Shown: piece after piece, positions 1 to 8,135 of the stretch | Layout: every line of letters starts with the position of its first letter | Numbering within the stretch: the first letter of the stretch is position 1 | From: Sva-07 sp963829585 | Lineage (GTDB): Bacteria > Actinomycetota > Acidimicrobiia > Acidimicrobiales > Ilumatobacteraceae | Direction of reading: 5' to 3' | Assembly (NCBI GenBank): GCA_963829585.1 | Contig: CAWHJD010000028.1 | Span: 202,550 to 266,549 of the forward strand | DNA: 64,000 nt | Notes under the pieces: model-generated | The model's input: only the letters and a program-made list of their open reading frames with translations | What the model was told of the DNA's origin: nothing | Database searches by the model: none | Translations under genes and position numbers: made by a program

Positions 1-763
1 ACGGTGTCGGCGGTGCCGGCGACAGCGGGATGCGGACGCGGTGGGTCGGCTCGGGTGTGTCGACCGCGCCACCGATCGCCATCGACTTCAGGAGCTCGCG
101 GGCTTGGCCGGCGATCGCCGAGACGCTGTCGACCCCCGCCGCCTCGGCGAAGTTGCGCACCATCCGCAACGACAGACGCATCCCCTTGATCGGGTTGAGC
201 GCCAGGTTGCGCATCGTGCGCTCGAGGAGCTCCAGGTCGCTCGGGACCGCTTCACCCACCCAGTCGGTGTGTTCGGGCATCGGCGTGTCGGGCGACGGGT
301 CGGTCAGGAGGTTGAGGAGGAGCACACCCGAGGCGCCGTCGATGGTGGCGTGGTGGGTCTTGGTGAGCATCGCCCAACGGCCGTCGGCGAGACCCTCGAT
401 GACATACACCTCCCACAGCGGCCTCGACCGGTCCATCCGTCGACCCACGATGCGTGCCACCTGCTCGGCGAGCTGATCGGCGCCTCCGGGGGGCGCGAGA
501 CCGATGTGGCGGACGTGGAAGTCGAGATCGAAGTCGGGATCGTCGATCCAGTACGGGTGATCGAGGTGGAAGGGCACCTCGACCAACCGGCGACGCATCG
601 GTTCGAGCCGGCCGATCAGGGCGTCGAAGCGATCGTACGCCGCCTGGTACGGGTCGAAGTCGGGTGACGGGCGTTCGTAGATCGCCAGGCCGTTCACATG
701 GCCGTAGGTGGTGGGCGTCTCCATGTAGAGGAAACTGGCGTCGAGTCCGGACAGTTGCTTCAC
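1..763 (-). CDS. Wax ester synthase/diacylglycerol acyltransferase (WS/DGAT), 3' end outside window
   Basis: This is the N-terminal roughly 254 residues of a WS/DGAT-family O-acyltransferase, which esterifies long-chain alcohols or diacylglycerol with acyl-CoA for wax or triacylglycerol storage. I chose a GTG start at 763 because the product then opens MKQLSGLDASFLYMETPTT, the usual family N-terminus. The catalytic HHxxxDG motif is present as HHATIDG. The frame stays open to the left edge, so the C-terminal half is missing from the window. It is divergent from a second WS/DGAT gene with 78 bp between the starts, so the two probably share a promoter region. The family call is firm; wax versus TAG specificity cannot be read. 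Confidence 0.85.
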   Translation of the reverse strand, partial: MKQLSGLDASFLYMETPTTYGHVNGLAIYERPSPDFDPYQAAYDRFDALIGRLEPMRRRLVEVPFHLDHPYWIDDPDFDLDFHVRHIGLAPPGGADQLAEQVARIVGRRMDRSRPLWEVYVIEGLADGRWAMLTKTHHATIDGASGVLLLNLLTDPSPDTPMPEHTDWVGEAVPSDLELLERTMRNLALNPIKGMRLSLRMVRNFAEAAGVDSVSAIAGQARELLKSMAIGGAVDTPEPTHRVRIPLSPAPPTP

Positions 764-841
764 CTCGTGAGTCTCGCGCCATTCGACCCTCCGGGATGAC
801 GTCGAGGTCGTCGACGTGTACCTTCGAACCAGGAGGACACG

Positions 842-2264
842 ATGGGCGAGCTGCAGTACGACGAGTGGATGAGCGAGAGCGATTCGGTGCTCTGGCACAT
901 CGAGCGCGACCCGCTGCTCCGTTCGACGATCACCAGCGTGTGGTTCCTCGACTCCGTTCCCGATCGGCGCCGGATGGATGCGGTCGTCGAACGCATCGCC
1001 GCCACGATCCCCCGATTGCGGCAGCGGGTCGTCGACGAACAGCCCGGCGTCGCTCCGCCGCGATGGGTGCAGGATCCGAACTTCGACGTCGACTACCACT
1101 ACCACTGGGCTCGTCTTCCGGGTCGTCGGGTCGGTCGGCGCGATGTGCTCGATCATGCGCAGCGGCTCGCTGGTCGTTCGTTCGACAAGGACCGCCCACT
1201 GTGGGAGTTGTGTGTCATCGAGGGCCTGCCGGAGCAAGCGGGCAGCGTTCGTCATGAAGGTGCACCATGCGATCGCCGACGGCCTGGGCCTGGTGCAGCT
1301 CCTCGCACAGATGGTCGACATCGAGGCCGACCCCAGCGAGACACTCGAACTCGACGAGTCCTCGGTCCCCCACGCGCACCGTGTCGTCTCGCCACTGTGG
1401 TCGATCCCCGGCGCCCGCTCGCTCACCCATCGGATCGCCAGCGAGGCGAGAACCGGAGCACGGCTCGGTCGGGCGTCGCTGCGGACCGCCGGCGAGCTGT
1501 TGCGCGATCCGCGCGGCACGATCGAGCAGCTCGGGCGCACGACCGGCTCGATCGCCCGGGTCGTCAAACCGGCGACCACACCGCTGAGCCCGCTGATGAC
1601 GGGGCGCTCGCTGAACACCCACTTCGACGCCGTCACCGCGCCGTTCGCCGATTTCAAGGCGGCCGCGCGCTCGATGGACGCAACGCTCAACGATGCATTC
1701 GTCGCGACCACGCTCGATGCCCTGTGGCGCTACCACGACGCGATGGCGTCACGTTGCCCGCAGGTCAGGATGAACATGCCGGTCAGCGTGCGCGGCGGTG
1801 AGTCGGCGAACCAGTTCGACAACCAGTTCGTTCCCGCCCGAGTGGTGCTGCCGCTGAGCGACGCCGACCCTGCCACCAGACTCTCGGAGGTCAAATCCCT
1901 GTTACGCGAGGTGACGGCAGAACCCGCGCTCCCCCACGTCAACGACATCTCGGGTGTGATCTCGCGACTCGGTCCGACCGCGGCGGTGTCCGTGCTCGGT
2001 GCGATGCTCAAGGGCGTCGACATCACGACCTCCAACGTCCCCGGGCCGTCGTTCCCGGTCTTCATGGCCGGCGCGAAGGTCGAGGAATTCCAGGCGTTCG
2101 GCCCGTTGGCAGGCGCGGCGATCAACATCACGCTGTTCAGCTATGCCGGACACGTTCACCTCGGGATCAACAGTGATCGGGCAGCAGTCGTCGATCCGGA
2201 TCTGTTCACCCGCTGCGTTCGCGAGGCGATCGAGGCCACCTTGTCGTTGGCGGCGCCGACCTGA
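842..2264 (+). pseudogene. WS/DGAT-family acyltransferase with a single-base frameshift
   Basis: This is a second WS/DGAT gene. The start ATG at 842 follows an AGGAGG ribosome site. The N-terminal part reads well (MGELQYDEWMSESDSVLWHI) up to LPEQ near base 1234. The frame then breaks, and the HHAIADG active site and the rest of the acyltransferase lie one frame over. Removing one A at about 1236-1237 gives a continuous LPEQRAAFVMKVHHAIADG and a protein of about 473 residues, normal for the family. As given, the reading frame is disrupted before the active site. It is either a recent pseudogene or a sequence error. Apart from that one base nothing looks decayed, and later family motifs such as the TSNVPGP segment are intact. 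Confidence 0.8.
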
Positions 2265-2360
2265 GGCAGTGCGCGCCGGCCGGTTCGTCCGGTCGCACGA
2301 CACATCGGCGGAACATCGGATGCGGCCGACGAGCCCGTCGCGTTCGCTAACCTGCCACTC

Positions 2361-3434
2361 GTGACGACCCTCCTCGGCGCAGAGTCAGCCCCCGCCGCGC
2401 CTGACGTCGACGCCGAGCACGAACCGGACGACCGCCGCCGGCGAACCGGCCTGGCGATCGCCCTCGTCGCCGTGCTCGGGGCGGCGACGCTCGGCGCAGT
2501 GATGACGGGCGGGTCCGATTCGTCGCTGACGTTGACGGGCAGCGATGCGGCGGCCGCGACGGAGACGACTCCCAGCGCGGCTCCCGACACGGCCCCAGCC
2601 TCGCCGGCGGTGGCTGCCGTTGCGATGCCGGACCTCGAAGGCGATCTCGGCCAGAACGAGGTCGAGCCCACCGTGCCCGTCGAATCCGAGCGGGCCGACG
2701 GCGGCTGCACCATCGGTGCCATGTCGGTGCGGCTCGGGTCGAGTGGCGAAGGTGTCGCCTGCCTCCAGCAGGCACTCATCGACCTCGGCTACTACGACGG
2801 CGCGGCCGACGGTGACTTCGACGACCCGACCCTCGCCGCCGTCATGGCATACCAGACCGACCAGAACCTGTTCGTCGACGGTGTCGTGGGACGTGAGAGC
2901 GCGATCGCTCTCGGTATCTGGCCCGACGAGGAGTCACTCGTCGTGCGCACCCCTCCCCCACCCGACGGGGCCATGGACTCCATGGGGTATCTGTTGTCGC
3001 CCGTCGCGTCGGTCGGCAGCGATGCTCCCCCGCTGCCCGCCGACTCCGGGTCTGGTCGTCGGGTCGTGTACGACCGCGCCGGCCAACGCGTGTGGGCGGT
3101 CGACGACGACGAACGCATCGTCCGTTCGTGGCTGGTCTCGGGAAGCACGTACAGCAACGAGCAGCCGGGCATCCACACCGTGTACAGCCGGTCGGAGAGG
3201 TCCACCGCCTGGAACGGCAAGGCCTGGCTGCCGCTGATGATCCGCTACCAGCAGACCGAGATCGGTCACATCGGCTTCCACGCGATCCCGCTGCACGTCT
3301 CCGACAACACCCCGTACCAGACGACCGACGAGCTCGGCACCCGCTTGTCCGGCGGCTGCCAGCGCCAGCACAATCTCGACGCGGCGTTCCTCTGGGCGTT
3401 CGCCGACGTCGGGACCACCGTCGTCGTCACCTGA
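2361..3434 (+). CDS. L,D-transpeptidase with peptidoglycan-binding domain
   Basis: This 357-residue cell-wall enzyme probably forms 3-3 peptidoglycan cross-links or anchors proteins outside the membrane. It has a short cytoplasmic N-terminus, one membrane segment around residues 31-50, and a low-complexity Ala/Thr/Pro linker. A PG_binding_1-type domain spans about residues 120-180 and a YkuD catalytic domain spans about 230-357. The catalytic region reads IGFHAIPLHV followed by LSGGCQRQ, so the expected His and the Cys of the SxGCxR motif are present, though the SHGC form is SGGC here. The start is GTG at 2361; no strong ribosome site is visible. It stands alone between the damaged WS/DGAT gene and a convergent amidohydrolase. 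Confidence 0.82.
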   Translation: MTTLLGAESAPAAPDVDAEHEPDDRRRRTGLAIALVAVLGAATLGAVMTGGSDSSLTLTGSDAAAATETTPSAAPDTAPASPAVAAVAMPDLEGDLGQNEVEPTVPVESERADGGCTIGAMSVRLGSSGEGVACLQQALIDLGYYDGAADGDFDDPTLAAVMAYQTDQNLFVDGVVGRESAIALGIWPDEESLVVRTPPPPDGAMDSMGYLLSPVASVGSDAPPLPADSGSGRRVVYDRAGQRVWAVDDDERIVRSWLVSGSTYSNEQPGIHTVYSRSERSTAWNGKAWLPLMIRYQQTEIGHIGFHAIPLHVSDNTPYQTTDELGTRLSGGCQRQHNLDAAFLWAFADVGTTVVVT

Positions 3435-3453
3435 TCGTCGTCACCTGATCCGT

Positions 3454-4500
3454 TCAGAGCAGGGCGTGGAGACGCGCGGCCTGTTCGGCGGCTCTGGCCC
3501 TGATCTCGTCGGCGTCGACGCGGACGGCGACGCCCTGTCGGAGTGCAGGCTCGCCGGCGATGTCGACGTCGATGGCCCGAACGCCCGGCGTGTACGCGAC
3601 ATGCCAGGCCTGCATCGGCGAGTACGACCAGGTGACGCGGTCGTCGAGGGCCTCGGGGAACAGCGCCCATCCCGTCTCCAGCCATCCCCAAGCCGTGTCG
3701 GGGCTCGTGGTGACGTCGACGGCACGCGCGGCGACGAACGCGAGCTGGAACTCGGCGATCATGTCGGCGCCGATGCCATCGGTCCCCAGCGCCACCGGAT
3801 TCGCGAACCGGGACGGGCGGGCGTACCCGACGGCGTTGTTCATGTTCGAGCGCGGGTTGTGCACGATGGTGCCGCGCAACCCGTGGTCGTCGGGCAGGTG
3901 GACGCCGTGGATCAGGAGCCACTCGTCGGTGCTCAGCGAACGCAACCGATCAGCAGCCTCGACGTCGTCGGGGCCCTCCGCGACGTGGACGTGCACACCG
4001 ACACCATGACGAGTCGCGAGCTCGGCCGCTGCGCCCAGCGTCTCGTCGGTGCAGGTGAACGCCGCGTGGACCCCCACCATCCCGACGCCACCCTCGCGCA
4101 GGAAGCGGTCATTCTCCTCCAGCCCCCGCCGCGCGCCCTCCGCGCCATGGCGATCGGTCACGCCGTAACAGGTGTTGACCCGCACCCCCACCTCGGCACA
4201 GGCCTTCGCGATGACACTCAACGACCCCTCGATCGCGTTGGGCGACTCGTGATGATCGATGATCGCCGTACACCCGGCCTCGAGCGCTTCGAGCGCTCCG
4301 AGCTTGGCCGACCACTCCAGCATCTCCAGGTCGAGGGCGGCGTCGAGCCGCCACCACACCTGCTCGAGCACGTCGAGGAACGTCCGCGGGACGCGTGGTG
4401 GAGCAGGCATCCCACGAGCCAGCGTCGAGTAGAGGTGGTGGTGCGCACACACGAGTCCCGGCGTCCGGTTGTCGTCAGGCGCGTGCACCTCGGTGGTCAT
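3454..4500 (-). CDS. Metal-dependent amidohydrolase (SsnA/chlorohydrolase-like), N-terminally short
   Basis: This 348-residue amidohydrolase-superfamily protein resembles SsnA and the methylthioadenosine/guanine deaminase group. Visible metal ligands are the AHHHLYS segment near the N-terminus, VHVHVAEG in the middle and the LGTDGIGADM aspartate. Relatives usually have about 430-450 residues, with about 55 residues of N-terminal beta-sandwich before the first HxH motif. Here the HxH comes within the first 20 residues, so that domain is missing. The start ATG at 4500 overlaps the stop of the upstream GlsB-like gene (TGATG), which implies translational coupling. The substrate is unknown. It might still be active, since the ligands are intact. 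Confidence 0.75.
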   Translation of the reverse strand: MTTEVHAPDDNRTPGLVCAHHHLYSTLARGMPAPPRVPRTFLDVLEQVWWRLDAALDLEMLEWSAKLGALEALEAGCTAIIDHHESPNAIEGSLSVIAKACAEVGVRVNTCYGVTDRHGAEGARRGLEENDRFLREGGVGMVGVHAAFTCTDETLGAAAELATRHGVGVHVHVAEGPDDVEAADRLRSLSTDEWLLIHGVHLPDDHGLRGTIVHNPRSNMNNAVGYARPSRFANPVALGTDGIGADMIAEFQLAFVAARAVDVTTSPDTAWGWLETGWALFPEALDDRVTWSYSPMQAWHVAYTPGVRAIDVDIAGEPALRQGVAVRVDADEIRARAAEQAARLHALL

Positions 4501-4808
4501 CAGTGATGTCGGCCCGACCGCGCCGCCGCCTTGGCAGCCGCCTTCGCCTCGGCCTGCTGCTTGTGGGCGTACCACCGCCAGATGGCCGTGATGATCACGG
4601 CACCGACGACCGAGCCGATGAGACCGCTCGGCTTCAGCGCCAGGCCGTCACCGTTGAGCAGGCTGACCAGCAACCCACCGACGAACGAGCCGCCGAGTCC
4701 GGCGACGATCGCAATGGTCCAGTCGACCCGCCCGCCGTCGCGTCCGAGGATGAACTGCGCGAGCGCGCCGACCAGAATTCCGAAACCGAGGATCGCAAGA
4801 ATGAGCAC
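4500..4808 (-). CDS. GlsB/YeaQ/YmgE-family (transglycosylase-associated) membrane protein
   Basis: This small 102-residue membrane protein has three hydrophobic segments with the Gly-rich repeats typical of the transglycosylase-associated/GlsB family (GGSFVGGLLVSLL, GLIGSVVGAVIITAI). The charged C-terminal tail is rich in Ala and Lys. The family is linked to stress and envelope functions, but its biochemical role is not established. The start is GTG at 4808. Its stop overlaps the ATG of the amidohydrolase gene. It is divergent from a small membrane protein gene at 4886. Confidence 0.8.
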   Translation of the reverse strand: MLILAILGFGILVGALAQFILGRDGGRVDWTIAIVAGLGGSFVGGLLVSLLNGDGLALKPSGLIGSVVGAVIITAIWRWYAHKQQAEAKAAAKAAARSGRHH

Positions 4809-4885
4809 CGGGGCACCATATCGCGGTGACTACATTCCGAAGAGGGACGTCATGGGGACGTACCCGAAATCGAAATGAGGACTCC

Positions 4886-5074
4886 ATGATCAAGGGACTA
4901 ATCGGACTGCTCATCGTCTTCCTGCTCGCCACGTTCCCGGCGACCTGGCTGCTGATGCTCTTCCTCGGCAACGTCGGCCTCGGCCTCGGCTACTGGGGCG
5001 CACTGCCCCTCGGAATTCTCGTGTCGGTGCTCATCGGCGGCGCAACTGCGCCATCCGTCGTGATCCGCGATTGA
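4886..5074 (+). CDS. Small hydrophobic membrane protein, function unknown
   Basis: A 62-residue protein starting MIKGLIGLLIVFLLATFP, with two predicted membrane helices (about residues 4-25 and 32-55). The ATG at 4886 follows a GAGGA-like ribosome site; an upstream in-frame ATG at 4826 would add a charged stretch and is less likely. I recognise no family. It sits at the head of a group of small envelope proteins (GlsB-like, PLDc_N-SHOCT, SHOCT), which suggests a shared membrane-related role. Confidence 0.6.
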   Translation: MIKGLIGLLIVFLLATFPATWLLMLFLGNVGLGLGYWGALPLGILVSVLIGGATAPSVVIRD

Positions 5075-5157
5075 CGACCCGCCAGGCCACGCATTCCCTG
5101 CCCCGGCAGAACACGTCAACGTACACCTCAACGAACTTCGACGAAAGGTGACAAGAC

Positions 5158-5553
5158 ATGATGATTGCTGCTGAATGGGGCGTCGGCCAGGTGCTCTGGT
5201 CGATGCTCTGGTTCTTCATGTTCGTGATCTGGATCTGGATGATCATCGCGATCTTCAGCGACGTCTTCCGCAGCGAGGACCTGTCGGGCTGGGGCAAGGC
5301 GATCTGGTCGATCTTCATCATCTTCCTGCCGTTCCTCGGCATCTTCGCCTACCTCATCGCACGCGGCGGAGGCATGGCCGAGCGATCCGCGAAGGTGGCC
5401 CAGGACGCCAACGAGGCAACGCAGGCCTACATCCGTGATGCGGCTGCGGTGTCGACCGACGCCGACCAGCTCGCGAAGCTCGCGGATCTGCACGCTGCCG
5501 GCAAGATCAGCGACGCCGAGTACGCCACCGCCAAGGCGAAGGTGATCGGCTGA
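5158..5553 (+). CDS. PLDc_N-type membrane protein with C-terminal SHOCT domain
   Basis: This 131-residue protein has two membrane helices (about residues 10-35 and 48-68). Together they match the phospholipase-D-nuclease N-terminal (PLDc_N) two-helix unit, including the DVFRSEDLSGWGKAIWSIFI segment. A SHOCT motif of about 30 residues closes the protein (QLAKLADLHAAGKISDAEY). SHOCT is a short oligomerisation-like domain of uncertain role. The start ATG at 5158 follows GAAAGGTGA. The gene at 6649 is a close paralogue. A strong hairpin follows the stop. Confidence 0.82.
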   Translation: MMIAAEWGVGQVLWSMLWFFMFVIWIWMIIAIFSDVFRSEDLSGWGKAIWSIFIIFLPFLGIFAYLIARGGGMAERSAKVAQDANEATQAYIRDAAAVSTDADQLAKLADLHAAGKISDAEYATAKAKVIG

Positions 5554-5564
5554 TCAACCCTGCA

Positions 5565-5609
5565 CGTCGTCGTCGCCGAACGGTTCGACCGGTCTCGGCG
5601 ACGACGACG
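5565..5609. terminator. Bidirectional hairpin terminator between convergent genes
   Basis: A perfect 15-bp inverted repeat (arm CGTCGTCGTCGCCGA and its complement) encloses a 15-nt loop. It lies exactly between the stop of the PLDc_N-SHOCT gene and the stop of the convergent SHOCT gene, so it can serve both. There is no long T tract, as is common in high-GC actinobacteria. Confidence 0.7.
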
Positions 5610-5610
5610 C

Positions 5611-5979
5611 TCAGGCGAGCAGCTTGGCCTTGGCGGCCGCGAACTCCTCGTCACTGAGCACGCCGGCTGCCTTGAGGTCGGCGAGTTTCGTCAGCTGCGA
5701 CATCAGATCGTCGCCGGCGGGTGCAGCAGGCGCGGCGGGCGCGGCGAGAGGCGCTGCCTGCTGGGCCTGCATCGCATCCATCTGCGCCTGCATGTCGGCG
5801 AGCTGCGCCTGCGAATCGAAGGCTGCCTGCTGCGCCGCCTCAGCCTCGGCGGCAGACTGCTGCTTGGCCGCCTGCTTGTTCTGGGAATGGCCCACCACCG
5901 CGGTGGCCGTGCCGGCGACGACGGCCGTACGGGCCATCGTTCCGACGAGTCCCGGTCGTCCTCTGCGTCCTCGTGGCAT
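5611..5979 (-). CDS. SHOCT-domain protein with coiled-coil linker
   Basis: This 122-residue protein has a basic N-terminus (MPRGRRGRPGLVG), a weak hydrophobic patch, and a long Ala/Gln-rich segment of coiled-coil type (AEAEAAQQAAFDSQAQLADM). A SHOCT motif ends the protein (LTKLADLKAAGVLSDEEF). It lies downstream of the DUF6325 gene on the same strand and converges with a SHOCT-containing membrane protein. This makes three SHOCT proteins within 1.5 kb, and an interaction between them is plausible but inferred. Confidence 0.75.
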   Translation of the reverse strand: MPRGRRGRPGLVGTMARTAVVAGTATAVVGHSQNKQAAKQQSAAEAEAAQQAAFDSQAQLADMQAQMDAMQAQQAAPLAAPAAPAAPAGDDLMSQLTKLADLKAAGVLSDEEFAAAKAKLLA

Positions 5980-6051
5980 GTCAATGTCTCCCTCTGTCGT
6001 GTGTTCGCGGTTCGATGTGTTCGTGTGTCGATGTGTCGGGGGTGATGCAGA

Positions 6052-6489
6052 TCAGGATTCGTCGAGCTGAGCGAGCTCGGCGAGCAGTTCGTCGACGACG
6101 AGGCCGGGAACGCGGAAGTTGTTGGCGAGCACACCACCGGAGTTGACGATGGCGTCGCGCAACGGGCGCGCCCACGTGTGTTCGAACACGAGGATCGCCT
6201 CGGAGCTGTTCGGCTCGAGCGTGTCGGCGAACTCCATGATGTCCTCGTCGGAGATGAGCGACTCGAGCTGGTTCATCACGTTGGCGAGCGCGGCGGCCTC
6301 GGCGTTGCCACCCATCTCCTCGAACTCGGTGAACGTCACGTCACCGTTGGCGTCCTTGCGCACGAGGATCCCGTCGATGATGGAGATGGTGTCGTTGTCG
6401 ACGAGGCGCTCCAGCTCGGGGATGATCTCACCGGAGAACTGGTTTCCCGGGAAGTTGATGACGAGCACCTCGATGGGGGCGAGTGGCAT
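6052..6489 (-). CDS. DUF6325-family protein
   Basis: This 145-residue soluble protein starts MPLAPIEVLVINFPGNQF at the ATG at 6489, which has a GGAGA ribosome site; an upstream in-frame ATG would add 31 unlikely residues. The FPGNxFxGxIxPEL opening and the later IDGILVRKDANGDV segment fit the DUF6325 family of actinobacteria, whose function is unknown. It precedes the SHOCT gene on the same strand with a 72-bp gap and is divergent from the second PLDc_N-SHOCT gene. Confidence 0.75.
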   Translation of the reverse strand: MPLAPIEVLVINFPGNQFSGEIIPELERLVDNDTISIIDGILVRKDANGDVTFTEFEEMGGNAEAAALANVMNQLESLISDEDIMEFADTLEPNSSEAILVFEHTWARPLRDAIVNSGGVLANNFRVPGLVVDELLAELAQLDES

Positions 6490-6648
6490 GTTGTGTTCTC
6501 CAATTGTGAGCGCGGCGTCAGTCGGAATGACCGGTGCGATGGTACAGCGTCGGCCGGTGGATGGTTGATATTGAGCGGACACTCGGACAAGATGTGCAGG
6601 TTCGGAGCACGGTTGCTCCGACGAGACGACTGACAGAAAGGTCAGACA

Positions 6649-7056
6649 TTGCTACTCGCAGCTGAATTCGGCACCGGTCAGGTGCTCTGGTCACTCCTCT
6701 GGTTCTTCCTGTTCTTCGTGTGGATCATGTTGATCTTCACGATCTTCGGAGACATCATCCGCAGTGACGACATGGGTGGTGGAGCCAAGGCCATCTGGTC
6801 GATCTTCATCATCTTCCTGCCGTTCATCGGGATCTTCCTCTACCTCATCATCCGCGGTGGCGGCATGGGTGAGCGTCAGGTCGCTGCCGCCAAGAAGCAG
6901 AACGAGCAGATGCAGGAGTACATCCGCTCCACGACGGGCGGCACCGCCGGCACGAGCGAAGCCGACCAACTCGCCAAGCTCGCCGATCTCCACACCAGTG
7001 GCAAGATCGACGACGCCGAGTACGCCACGGCGAAGGCGAAGGTCATCGGCTCCTGA
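6649..7056 (+). CDS. PLDc_N-type membrane protein with SHOCT domain (paralogue)
   Basis: This 135-residue paralogue of the protein at 5158 has the same order: MLLAAEFGTGQVLWSLLWFF helix, a second helix with KAIWSIFIIFLPFIGIF, a charged linker, and a SHOCT end (QLAKLADLHTSGKIDDAEY). The start is TTG at 6649, supported by alignment with the paralogue and by AGAAAGG just upstream. The two genes flank the inverted SHOCT and DUF6325 genes, so the arrangement looks like a local duplication. A strong hairpin follows the stop. Confidence 0.8.
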   Translation: MLLAAEFGTGQVLWSLLWFFLFFVWIMLIFTIFGDIIRSDDMGGGAKAIWSIFIIFLPFIGIFLYLIIRGGGMGERQVAAAKKQNEQMQEYIRSTTGGTAGTSEADQLAKLADLHTSGKIDDAEYATAKAKVIGS

Positions 7057-7077
7057 GCTGACGATCCACTGACGTCA

Positions 7078-7114
7078 CGGCGTCACGTCCGACGGTTCGT
7101 CGGGCGTGGCGCCG
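7078..7114 (+). terminator. Hairpin terminator after PLDc_N-SHOCT paralogue
   Basis: A 17-bp stem (left arm CGGCGTCACGTCCGACG, pairing fully if G-U pairs are allowed) has a 3-nt GTT loop and is followed by TCGTCGTTTT. It stands between two convergent genes, and the T run on the plus-strand side favours termination of the SHOCT gene. Confidence 0.75.
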
Positions 7115-7156
7115 TCGTCGTTTTCGGCCACGGCGACAGCGTCACCGAAGACCGCA

Positions 7157-8080
7157 TCACGACGGGGGAAAGACTCGGTCCCAGTCCCGTTGCATGCTCG
7201 CCACGGTCCAGCCGGCGGTGTGGGCGAACGCCGTGAACGAGCCGTCGAAGTCGACCGTCACCGCCTCCGGTTCGTAGGCGTACTCGCGGTCCGCGTCGTC
7301 GTGATCGACGAGCAACGCCATCGACGGACCGTCGGACGCGAGTGCGTACTCGAGCATCTCGCGATCACCGGCGGAATTGCCCGCGGCGAAGATCGGTCGG
7401 CGACCGAGTTCGCGCTGGATGTTCACCACCTTCGCCGCTCCTTCGTTGGCCGTGCCGATCATCTCGGCAGAGCGCGCGAGCTGCGGGCGGCCCTGGGCGT
7501 CACGCGTGAACTCGTAGTTGACGAGAGTTCCGACGACTCCTTCGGGCGGTACGGCGTAGAACTCCTGGCTGATCGCCCGCACGAACTCGGTCCCACCGCC
7601 GGTGACGATGAAGACGCTGAACGACACCGCTCGGAGCGCATCGATCAGCTCCAGCATCGGCTGATACCGCAGTTGGAGAAAGGGAACGCGTCGTTCCGCG
7701 TGCACCGCCGCGTCGAAGAACCTGCGAATGCGTTCATCGAACTCCTCCGGTCCGAATCCCAGGGTCAGCTGCACCAACGCCAGCGCGATCCGTTCCAATC
7801 CCAACTCGGCCTGCGCCGCGTGGTCACGCTCGATCAGCGCACGGAACTCAGGGCGGGTGGCGATCGACGGATCGGCAGCAGCGGCCCGCTGGAGCTCGTC
7901 GAGCATGAACAGCAGCTGGAGGTACTGCGGCTTCTCGCACCACAGCGTCCCGTCGTTGTCGAACATCGCGACACGCTCGGCGACCGGGACATCCCTCGCA
8001 GCAGCGAGGAAGTCGAGCAGCGCGGACTTGACGGCTCCGGGCCGCCACGATGGCAACGGGTCATCGGTGGGTGTGGTCAT
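7157..8080 (-). CDS. HAD-superfamily phosphatase
   Basis: This 307-residue haloacid-dehalogenase-type phosphatase has motif I DNDGTLW (residues about 41-47), motif II in FIVTGGG, a likely motif III lysine in GAAKVV and motif IV GNSAGDREML. The alpha-helical cap between motifs I and II resembles phosphoserine-phosphatase-like members. The ATG at 8080 follows AAGGAGAG. It is the last gene of a minus-strand run with FGE, sulfatase and Usp genes, which suggests co-expression. The natural substrate cannot be told from the sequence. Confidence 0.82.
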   Translation of the reverse strand: MTTPTDDPLPSWRPGAVKSALLDFLAAARDVPVAERVAMFDNDGTLWCEKPQYLQLLFMLDELQRAAAADPSIATRPEFRALIERDHAAQAELGLERIALALVQLTLGFGPEEFDERIRRFFDAAVHAERRVPFLQLRYQPMLELIDALRAVSFSVFIVTGGGTEFVRAISQEFYAVPPEGVVGTLVNYEFTRDAQGRPQLARSAEMIGTANEGAAKVVNIQRELGRRPIFAAGNSAGDREMLEYALASDGPSMALLVDHDDADREYAYEPEAVTVDFDGSFTAFAHTAGWTVASMQRDWDRVFPPS

Positions 8081-8106
8081 GGCTCTCCTTGTTGCGGGCT
8101 CGCGAC

Positions 8107-8135
8107 CGTCACGTTTGACCCGGCACCGTGTGACG
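8107..8135. repeat. 29-bp dispersed repeat, copy 1
   Basis: On the minus strand the copy begins CGTCACACGGTG and ends AAACGTGACG, so its ends form a short CGTCAC/GTGACG stem. Here it overlaps the end of the FGE gene and supplies its last codons (RHTVPGQT) and its TGA. The same sequence recurs at 32014-32042 (identical) and at 49904-49932 (one mismatch). Confidence 0.85.

Noticed and set aside
252..782. Arg-rich minus-strand frame at the left edge
   Set aside because: The neighbouring minus-strand frame starting at 763 encodes a clear WS/DGAT with HHxxxDG, so this one is its out-of-frame shadow.
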